From 3-1-20CM-4-69-9 sp963833655 (GTDB taxonomy: Bacteria; Actinomycetota; Thermoleophilia; Gaiellales; Gaiellaceae): 64,000 nucleotides of DNA. This document shows positions 58,112 through 64,000 of this stretch, in pieces; positions within the stretch are counted from its first letter, which is position 1, and each line of letters opens with the position of its first letter. The notes under the pieces are model-generated. The model searched no databases. It had not been told where the DNA came from and saw only the letters and a list, made by a program, of their open reading frames with translations. Location of the stretch: NCBI GenBank assembly GCA_963833655.1, contig CAWHYL010000004.1, positions 806,001 through 870,000 of the forward strand, written 5' to 3'. The translations under genes were made by a program, and so were the position numbers.

Positions 58112-59872
58112 CTACGGCTGCAGCGACGCGACCGCCGACGACGTCGCAGCAGGCTGGCTGCCCGTGCCGTCGCCGTCAGCACCGTCGGCCTGCGAGGTGT
58201 CGGCCCACGAGGCGTCCGCCCAGGAAGCGTCAGCCCACGAGGCGTCGGCCCAAGAAGCGTCAGCCCAGGACGCATCCGCCCACGAGGCTGCGCTCCAGGA
58301 TGCGTCTGCCCACGAGGCGTCTGCCCATGAGGCGTCGGCCCACGAGGCGTTCGCCTGAACCGTCGACAGCCACGAAGCTGCGTCGAAGCGCAGGTCGCTC
58401 GTCACGAAGCTCCGCAGCGCGAGGTTCGGGTTCGGCGCCGAGCTGAGCATCGCGGCGCGGTAGGCGTTGACGCCACCGACGCCGAGCGAGCCGGGGATCG
58501 CGCTCGGCAGTGAGCGCGCGGTCAGCATCAGCGCACCCTTCACCTGATCCGGCGTCCAGCCCGGGTGCCTCGCGAGGATCTGCGCTGCAGCGCCGGCGAC
58601 GACCGGAGCCGCGAACGAGGTTCCCGAAAGCTGCATGTAACCCGGAGCCACGACGTGGTCGGGCTTCTCGGCGACGAGGGTCGAGCCCGTCGGGACGGCG
58701 GCGACCATGTAGCGACCGGCGGCGCCGATCTCCGGCTTCGAGAAGCCGTCCTCGGTGGAGCCCCACGCCGACCACGGCGCAGCGGTGTCATCGCCCGGCA
58801 GGACGCTCGAACCAAGATCGATCGCGCCGACCGTCATCACGAACGGGTCGTTGCCCGGCGCATACATCACGCCGCTGGGGCCGGATGCCGAGCCGTAGTT
58901 CCCGGCCGCCGCAACGACGAACACGTTGTTGAACCAGAGCTTCTCGACCGCGCGATCCAGCGGGTCGTTGTAGAAGTGGTTCTGCGCGCTCGCGTGCAGC
59001 GAGAAGTTCGCGACGCGGATGTTGTACGCGGCCTTGTTGGCGAGGATCCAGTCGCATGCTGCGATCACATCGCTCGTCCGCGCCGTGCCCGCATCGTTCA
59101 TCACGTCGAGGGAGACGATCTTCGCGTTCGGCGCCGCGCCGGAGACGCCGGCCGCGGATCCTGCCGCGATGTCCGCGACGAACGTCCCGTGACCTCGGCC
59201 GTCGCCGGGAGAGTTGGGCGTCATGCTCGCGAGGTTGACCTGGGCGGCGACCCTGCTCCCGCCGTCGAAGTCAGCGCGGTTCGCCTCGATGCCGGAGTCG
59301 ACGACGGCGATCGTCGGCGCCTGGGGCGCGGGACTGAACGTCGAGCCCCACAGCCATGCAGTCCCTGACGTGTACGGCCACAGTTGCGTCGACGACGGCG
59401 CGCCGCTGAGCTTGACCGTGGAGTCCGGCGTGATCGTGAGGCCCGAGCGCTTCGCAAGCGATGCGAGCTTCCCGGCGGTGATGTCGACCGCGACCGCCTC
59501 GGCGGACTGGAGGCGACGCCGGATGTCGGCGCCCAGACCGTTGACGCTCGCAACGGCACCGGAGGTCCCGTCCGAGCTCTGGATGATCACGTGAAGCTTC
59601 TGATTCGGCTGGTTGTCGGCTTTGTCGAGCAGGCCCGGGCTGATGTACGTGCCGTTGCCGTTGCCGTTGCCGTTGCCCTTGCCGCCGCCGTTGTCGGCCC
59701 CGGCGGAGAGCGGAACGACGAGCGCGACCGCCGCGAGCGCCGCTATCGCAAGACGACGGCCGTCGCGCCCGCCGGATCCCCAGAGCGCGTTCTTGCGCGA
59801 TTCGCCACGGGACCCGCTGCCCCACAGGGCATTCGAGCGGACGCCTCGCTTCCAACCGGTCGAGTCTCGCAT
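58112..59872 (-). CDS. Secreted subtilisin-like serine protease (S8) with C-terminal ASWAD repeats
   Basis: 586 residues. N terminus has a twice-repeated NALWGSG motif, a hydrophobic segment at about 42-58 (RLAIAALAAVALVVPLSAG), then an inhibitor-like propeptide. The catalytic triad is Asp in IAVVDSGIEANRADF, His in GRGHGTFVADIAAG, and Ser in LSGTSFAAPVVAGAAAQ. Oxyanion Asn is in VAAAGNYGS. Residues about 508-562 are 11 pentapeptides of consensus DASWA, followed by a 24-residue tail. It is exported; the repeats may bind the wall or a surface partner. The 151 nt upstream hold hairpins including the M14 terminator. Confidence 0.93.
   Translation of the reverse strand: MRDSTGWKRGVRSNALWGSGSRGESRKNALWGSGGRDGRRLAIAALAAVALVVPLSAGADNGGGKGNGNGNGNGTYISPGLLDKADNQPNQKLHVIIQSSDGTSGAVASVNGLGADIRRRLQSAEAVAVDITAGKLASLAKRSGLTITPDSTVKLSGAPSSTQLWPYTSGTAWLWGSTFSPAPQAPTIAVVDSGIEANRADFDGGSRVAAQVNLASMTPNSPGDGRGHGTFVADIAAGSAAGVSGAAPNAKIVSLDVMNDAGTARTSDVIAACDWILANKAAYNIRVANFSLHASAQNHFYNDPLDRAVEKLWFNNVFVVAAAGNYGSASGPSGVMYAPGNDPFVMTVGAIDLGSSVLPGDDTAAPWSAWGSTEDGFSKPEIGAAGRYMVAAVPTGSTLVAEKPDHVVAPGYMQLSGTSFAAPVVAGAAAQILARHPGWTPDQVKGALMLTARSLPSAIPGSLGVGGVNAYRAAMLSSAPNPNLALRSFVTSDLRFDAASWLSTVQANASWADASWADASWADASWSAASWADASWADASWADASWADASWADASWADTSQADGADGDGTGSQPAATSSAVASLQP
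58187..58351 (-). repeat. Eleven 15-bp coding repeats in the subtilase gene
   Basis: Eleven tandem 15-bp units encode NASWA-DASWA-DASWA-DASWS and so on to DTSQA. Units vary at synonymous positions and at the ends of the array, which suggests selection on the peptide with ongoing drift. Confidence 0.9.
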
Positions 59873-59972
59873 GATGTTTGGATTCCTCCTGCCGCGCAGG
59901 ACGCGGGCCGCAGATTCCTCGGTGCCGAGCGCAGCTCAGCCGCTCGGAACGTAGGCCCGGCAGCCTGGTACC

Positions 59973-59994
59973 GCCTCCCCCGCTGGGGTGAGGC
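59973..59994 (-). terminator. Hairpin after the M14 gene
   Basis: GCCTC and CCCC pair with GGGG and GAGGC around a short loop, about 30 nt past the M14 stop on the minus strand. No T-run. Lies 100 nt upstream of the subtilase start. Confidence 0.6.
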
Positions 59995-60023
59995 GTGCAT
60001 TTCCCCCGTTCGAGGGAGGAGGA

Positions 60024-61718
60024 CTAGTGCAGCGTCACACGCCGGCGCAGGGTGCCGGCGCGCTGATGGCGCGCTTCGATGCCGACTTCCGACCCTGCGG
60101 GCGTCTCGATCACCCATTCGAGCTTCGCGAGATCGGTCGTCGACTCGTCGTTTCCCCACCACGTGGTCGAGCGCTTCTCGACGCGCCCCTTGAGCTGGCC
60201 GACCTGGGTCTTGATCTCGCCGCCGACGAGGCGGGCACCCTCCGGGAGGTCGAGCTCGACCTCGATGTCGCGGACGGCACTGCGCTCGAGCGCCTTCTGG
60301 GTCACGTTTGTCGGCAGCCAGCCGGTGTTCTGGACGACGAGCCGCACGAGGAACGAGCTCTCCCCGAGTTGCTCGACGTCGAGGGAGCGCACGTCGAGCA
60401 GCGGCGAAATCAGCGCGTGGAAGAGCGCCCAATCGGAGTGCGGCGCAACCTCCTGCTCGAGCCGGTCGAACGGCACGTTGAACCAGTAGTTGATGATGTC
60501 CCAGCCGCCGAGCTCGACCTTGCCGAGGTCGGGGTGCTCGAACTCGTACCAGTCGACGTATGCGTCGGGGTAGTGCTCGTCCGCCCACTTGACGAGTGCG
60601 AGGTCGTCCTCGACCGGGTGCTCCCGGATCCACTCGGTCAAGTGGTAATCCGTCAGGCCGGCCTGGCGCTGCGGGCTCCAGAATTCCGTCGTCCACGAGA
60701 AGACACCGACGTGGTCGTACAGCCAGTCGTGCGCGCCGCCCCTGATCGACTGCTTCGGGTCGTACTTGAAATCATGGAAGACCGAGACGGCGGGATAGCC
60801 GGTCAGCTCGGTGCCGCGCGCGCCGATGATCGTGTACGCACGCAGGTCGTGTGTCGGCAGTTCGTCGTCCGGGTGGCCGGCGTAAGGGCGCAGGTGGACG
60901 CCGCTGAACGTGTGGTACGCGATGTGCCCGGTCACGTTCGGGCGGTCGGTGACCGCCTGCACCATCGCGCGAACTTCGGGCTCCGACGTCGGGAACGGCC
61001 CCGCGCCGCGCTGCTCGTGCTCCGGGGACCAGTCAGCCGGAAAGTTCCGGTTGAGGTCGAGCCCTTCGAGCGGCGGCGGCACCTTGATCGTGACGCCGTC
61101 GTAGTTCTGAATGCGACCCTCGGTCAGCAGCCGGTAGAACGGACCGTCCGCAGGCGTGTCGACCGGATCTCGACCGATGAGAAGCTTCTTCTGCTCCGGA
61201 TGCCGACGCCAGGCGCCGTTCGGGTCCTCGACCCGCATGTCGAGCACGCGCCCGTCGCCGTCGAGGTCCTCGACCTGGAGCCCGTCGTCGGGCTCGTCGC
61301 GCGGATATGGGCGAACGCTCGAGCGGATGAACCGCCGCTCCTTGAGGCCGCGCTCCGCGCCGTCCGGATTGAGCCGCGGGATGACGTAGAACGTTCGCGT
61401 GTCGAGCGCTAGCGTGACGCCGTCGTCGGTGCCGTGCTCGCTCAGAAGCTTGTGGATCAGGTGAAGCGCGGCAGTACAGCCGGTCCACTCCATCGAGTGG
61501 ATGTTCGCCTCGACGAGGAACGCCGGCTTGTCCCCGTGCGCGCCGGTTTCCGTGTTCGTCACCGTGACGAGCCAGATGTCGCGGCCTTCGTACGACTTGC
61601 CGATCGACTCCACGCTGCAGAGCTTCGGCGCCTCGCTCGCCCAGGCGTGCAGCGTCTCCGTCAGCTCGTCGTACCCGTAGAAGTGGTCGTACGAGACTGC
61701 GCGCAAGTCAGCTCGCAA
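60024..61718 (-). CDS. M14 family zinc carboxypeptidase-like protein
   Basis: 564 residues. The M14 domain (about 1-370) has zinc ligands in EANIHSMEWTG (H-x-x-E), the substrate Arg region LNPDGAERG, DLNRNFPADW, the third ligand His in IAYHTFSGV, and catalytic Glu in FSWTTEFWSP. Residues 430-564 are a beta-rich extension (LVVQNTGWLPTNVT). No signal peptide, so probably cytoplasmic. TTG at 61716-61718 or the TTG at 61704-61706 may be the start. It overlaps the M3-like gene stop. Confidence 0.88.
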   Translation of the reverse strand: MRADLRAVSYDHFYGYDELTETLHAWASEAPKLCSVESIGKSYEGRDIWLVTVTNTETGAHGDKPAFLVEANIHSMEWTGCTAALHLIHKLLSEHGTDDGVTLALDTRTFYVIPRLNPDGAERGLKERRFIRSSVRPYPRDEPDDGLQVEDLDGDGRVLDMRVEDPNGAWRRHPEQKKLLIGRDPVDTPADGPFYRLLTEGRIQNYDGVTIKVPPPLEGLDLNRNFPADWSPEHEQRGAGPFPTSEPEVRAMVQAVTDRPNVTGHIAYHTFSGVHLRPYAGHPDDELPTHDLRAYTIIGARGTELTGYPAVSVFHDFKYDPKQSIRGGAHDWLYDHVGVFSWTTEFWSPQRQAGLTDYHLTEWIREHPVEDDLALVKWADEHYPDAYVDWYEFEHPDLGKVELGGWDIINYWFNVPFDRLEQEVAPHSDWALFHALISPLLDVRSLDVEQLGESSFLVRLVVQNTGWLPTNVTQKALERSAVRDIEVELDLPEGARLVGGEIKTQVGQLKGRVEKRSTTWWGNDESTTDLAKLEWVIETPAGSEVGIEARHQRAGTLRRRVTLH

Positions 61719-63219
61719 CGAGCTCGCGGACGAGCGGTGTCGTGTCGAACGGCTCGTACCCGAGGCGCACGGCGATCTCCTCGCTCGACGGCCTCGTCCC
61801 CTCCGCGAAGAGGGCGCGAAGGGTCTCCCCCGTCTTCGGGCTGCGCCACCAGTCGTCGCCGATCTCGTCGATCAGGTGCGCGCGAAGCTGCGCGTGGCGA
61901 ATCCACGCGCGCAGATAGTCGGCGGAGTAGAACCCGCCGTCCATATCCGCGAGATGCCCGTCTCGCGGGTAGCGAATGCCCGTCGCGGCCGTAAGCCTCT
62001 CCGCGTAGTCGTCGCTGGTCGTGCCCGCCTCGTCGAAGTTCGACCAGAAGTCGAGCTCGAACTGCAGCTTCGCCGTGTAGCGACGGAAGAGCAGCGCCTC
62101 GAGGAACGTCGTCGCCTGCGCGTTCGTGCGTGCTTCTTCGTCGCCGAGGCCGAAGTACCGTGCATGCCAGCCGGGCTCGCGCGTGATCGCCTCGCAGATG
62201 TACGAGTAGATCTCCGTCAGCGCGTGGTCGCGCGAGATGCGGCGGAACGTGTACGGCAGGTTCGCGTCGACGCCGGCGTAGTGCAGCGCATGCCCGGCCT
62301 CGTGCATGAACGCCTGATAGTCGTGCAGCCCGCCCTGGGCGCGCGTGATCAGGTGGACGACCTTCGGCGGATCGGATGCGATCACGCAGGCGCGCGGCGA
62401 CTTCTGCGGCCGGTCGTCGAGGTCGAGCTTGATGTTCCGGTCGGCGGCGAGGTCGAAGCCGAGCGCCGACAGCGTCTCCAGGCACACCTCCGTCGCGCGA
62501 TCCTTCGTGTACGTCGCGTCGAGCGGCGAGAGCCGGCGCACGTACCCGACGTGCGCGGATGAGGGTTGCGGCTCGCGGTCGGGCCCGAGCAGCCGCTCGA
62601 ACCACGTCTCGCGCAGCTCGAGGAACGCCTCCTCGATCTCGTCGCTCGCCGCCGCGAGGACGGACGCGAGCTTGCGCAGCGAGATCTGCTTTTCGTCGTC
62701 GTTCCGCGCAATGGGGTCCGGCTCGCCGCTGAGGTCGGCCTCCAGCTCCTCGTAGGCGCGTAGCAACTCGAGGCGCGGCGCGTTGAACTCCGCCGACCGC
62801 GCGCGATAGAGCTCGCCGAGCTCTTCACGCTCCTTGTAGTCCGGCATCACGGACAGCTGCGCGAGCGCAGACCGCAGCGGAAGCTCCTCGCCCTTGAACG
62901 GCACACGCGCCGCGAGGAGCGCATTCTCGAGCTCGTCGTCCCGGTCGGCAAGCTCTGCAGCGACGAGGCCGCTCTCACACGTCTTGCGCAGTCGGTACAG
63001 CCACTCGCGGCGTTCGCCGTCAGCGGCGCTCTCTTCGTCGTGCAGCGCCTCGAGCTGCTCGCGGCTGAACAGGTCCGCGTAGCGCGCGACGATTGCCGCT
63101 TGCTCGGACACCTCTTTCTCGCCGACACGCACCGCCCGGCCCTCCTCGGACCGGTCGTACAAGTACCGCTGAAGCTGCTCTTCGAAGTCCGCGGCGCTGC
63201 GGACGGCGGTCGTCGACAT
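61708..63219 (-). CDS. M3/M32-like zinc metallopeptidase
   Basis: 503 residues from ATG 63217-63219. The zinc motif HEAGHALHYAG lies near residue 320, and a Glu 29 residues after the motif Glu (ALTEIYSYICEAI) is a likely third ligand. The helical N-terminal region and the tyrosine-rich C-terminal part (GGFYSADYLRAWI) fit gluzincin oligopeptidases of the M3 type. Cytoplasmic. Substrate unknown. It overlaps the M14 gene, so two metallopeptidases are made from one transcript. Confidence 0.82.
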   Translation of the reverse strand: MSTTAVRSAADFEEQLQRYLYDRSEEGRAVRVGEKEVSEQAAIVARYADLFSREQLEALHDEESAADGERREWLYRLRKTCESGLVAAELADRDDELENALLAARVPFKGEELPLRSALAQLSVMPDYKEREELGELYRARSAEFNAPRLELLRAYEELEADLSGEPDPIARNDDEKQISLRKLASVLAAASDEIEEAFLELRETWFERLLGPDREPQPSSAHVGYVRRLSPLDATYTKDRATEVCLETLSALGFDLAADRNIKLDLDDRPQKSPRACVIASDPPKVVHLITRAQGGLHDYQAFMHEAGHALHYAGVDANLPYTFRRISRDHALTEIYSYICEAITREPGWHARYFGLGDEEARTNAQATTFLEALLFRRYTAKLQFELDFWSNFDEAGTTSDDYAERLTAATGIRYPRDGHLADMDGGFYSADYLRAWIRHAQLRAHLIDEIGDDWWRSPKTGETLRALFAEGTRPSSEEIAVRLGYEPFDTTPLVRELVAS

Positions 63220-63229
63220 CGAGAGAACT

Positions 63230-63580
63230 CTATCCAGCCAGGTTGGCGACAGTGGACGTGAGCTGGTCGATCGTGAAGGGCTTCGAGATGACGCCGTCGC
63301 CCGCGGTCTCGGACACCTGTGCAGAGCCTGTGAGCAGCGCAACCTTCAGCTGCGGCCGCTCACGCCGGAGCTCCGCGAGGAAGTCGAGCCCGCTGCCCGT
63401 CCCCACGTGCACGTCGAGCAGGACGATCCGGATGTCATGCGTCTCGAGCTCCGCTCGTGCCTGCTGCAAGGTCCCCGCCTCGTGCACGTGCCACCCCGCC
63501 AGCTCGAGGTTCAGCCGGCAGAGGAGCCGGATCGACGCATCGTCGTCGATGACGAGCACAGTGCGACTGGGCGAGTTCAC
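63230..63580 (-). CDS. Single-domain response regulator
   Basis: 116 residues from GTG 63578-63580. Receiver motifs: acidic pocket VLVIDDDAS, phospho-acceptor Asp in IVLLDVHVGTGSG, Thr/Ser in ALLTGSAQ, and Lys in VISKPF. No output domain. It may be phosphorylated by a kinase elsewhere and act on a partner. It lies 10 nt from the metallopeptidase start and is probably co-transcribed with it. Confidence 0.88.
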   Translation of the reverse strand: MNSPSRTVLVIDDDASIRLLCRLNLELAGWHVHEAGTLQQARAELETHDIRIVLLDVHVGTGSGLDFLAELRRERPQLKVALLTGSAQVSETAGDGVISKPFTIDQLTSTVANLAG

Positions 63581-63644
63581 GCGCCGCTGGAGTTTAATCT
63601 CGCCGCGTATCCACATCAGGCCGCCGTTCGTTTACTTCTTGAAA

Positions 63645-63788
63645 ATGAGAAAGCAGGGACGACTCTCCGAGGACCTTCAGCGTCGCCTGCCTCGCCCAAC
63701 GCCGCAGTTCCGGCACCGCGCCTGGCTCATGTTCCAGCGCGCCCTGGATCCACTCGGCCCGGCAAGGCCGCTGCGCCCGCCGCGCTAG
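63645..63788 (+). CDS. Small basic ORF, doubtful
   Basis: 47 residues from ATG 63645, very Arg/Pro-rich (MRKQGRLSEDLQRRLPRPTP, MFQRALDPLGPARPLRPPR). The local sequence TTACTTCTTGAAAATG is AT-rich, but no RBS is present. It converges on gltX with a 4-nt overlap. May be spurious. Confidence 0.25.
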   Translation: MRKQGRLSEDLQRRLPRPTPQFRHRAWLMFQRALDPLGPARPLRPPR

Positions 63789-64000
63789 GCGACGGCAACC
63801 GCGGCGCTGAGACGGCGCAACGTCTCGTCCTTGCCGAGGAGCTCCATGCTCTCGAACAGCCCCGGCGAAACCTTCGAGCCGGTAACGGCGATGCGGATCG
63901 GCTCGAACGCCTTTCGCGGCGACAGCTCGAGCCGCTCCGCGAGCGCGCGCAGCGCGGCCTCGATGTGCTCCGCGTCGAACGGCTCGACGGGCGCGAGCTC
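63785..64000 (-). CDS. gltX: Glutamyl-tRNA synthetase, C-terminal part (runs off window)
   Basis: The last 71 codons of the gene. RKAFEPIRIAVTGSKVSPGL then FESMELLGKDETLRRLSAA is the conserved C-terminal signature of bacterial GltX (R-x-A-x-T-G-x-x-x-S-P-P-L-F-E-x-M-x-x-L-G). The class I catalytic core lies outside the window. Confidence 0.93.
   Translation of the reverse strand, partial: ELAPVEPFDAEHIEAALRALAERLELSPRKAFEPIRIAVTGSKVSPGLFESMELLGKDETLRRLSAAVAVA

Noticed and set aside
59873..60020. Structured leader upstream of the subtilase as a possible c-di-AMP (ydaO) riboswitch
   Set aside because: Hairpins are present, but I could not match the conserved core in order. One hairpin is better explained as the M14 terminator. 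An Rfam/Infernal search would settle it.
1..64000. CRISPR arrays, rRNA genes, intact transposases or prophage structural genes
   Set aside because: Looked for and not seen. The only regular repeats are the palindromic element, the att copies, the 24-bp pair and the subtilase coding repeats.

Overview
The window is one stretch of a very GC-rich bacterial chromosome with dense, overlapping genes (many ATGA/GTGA start-stop overlaps) and frequent GTG/TTG starts. Gene content and order (alaS-ruvX-mltG-aroE, aroC-aroKB-aroQ-pepQ-efp, accB/accC-asp23-nusB-xseB-ispA-tlyA-nadK), a SigB/SigF-type sigma factor with an anti-sigma-like partner, LPXTG and subtilase surface proteins and many small orphan proteins suggest a deep-branching actinobacterium, most likely class Thermoleophilia (Gaiellales/Solirubrobacterales). 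That placement is an inference; no rRNA gene is present.

Layout. 1-5.7 kb, minus strand: nadK (partial), tlyA, prenyl synthase, xseB, nusB, asp23-like, accC, and an unusual protein joining a pyruvate/oxaloacetate-carboxyltransferase-like domain that has lost its metal ligands to a complete biotin carboxyl carrier domain. 5.8-7.1 kb, plus strand: a degenerate metallo-beta-lactamase-fold protein and a GNAT acetyltransferase, ending in a 119-bp tandem repeat with a GGGGTCTGACCCC palindrome. 7.1-15.3 kb, minus strand: efp, pepQ, aroQ, fused aroK-aroB, aroC, a secreted vWA protein, aroE, mltG; most of the shikimate pathway is here. 15.2-20.7 kb: ruvX, alaS, sigma factor, anti-sigma-like protein, mnmA with an N-terminal NifU-like extension. 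20.9-26.3 kb: DPBB protein, membrane protein, coiled-coil protein, aspS, hisS, MBL hydrolase. 26.3-33.8 kb: cupin, membrane protein, and the histidine-utilisation set hutI-hutU-hutH with glutamate formimidoyltransferase on the far side of an MFS exporter. 33.8-42.9 kb: methyltransferase, uracil-DNA glycosylase, a heterodimeric ABC exporter, an HD-like protein, a GT-C glycosyltransferase, a cNMP-binding protein.

42.9-57.5 kb is a sparse accessory region. It centres on an intact tRNA-Gln(CTG) at 44577-44647 whose 3' part recurs at 50284-50323 and 56604-56647, each copy followed by its own hairpin terminator. These three copies look like att sites bounding two tandem integrated elements of about 5.7 and 6.3 kb. 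A broken tyrosine recombinase lies just inside the second. Cargo includes an LPFTG surface protein, a CAP/L,D-transpeptidase chimera, an orphan Flp pilin, small membrane proteins, three short ORFs with strong Shine-Dalgarno sites, and four decayed copies of one small gene family.

57.5-64 kb returns to ordinary density: two small proteins, a subtilase with 15-bp/5-residue tandem repeats, an M14 carboxypeptidase, an M3-like metallopeptidase, a single-domain response regulator and the 3' end of gltX.

All calls come from reading translations and motifs by eye; no search was run. Start codons are my choices where stated.
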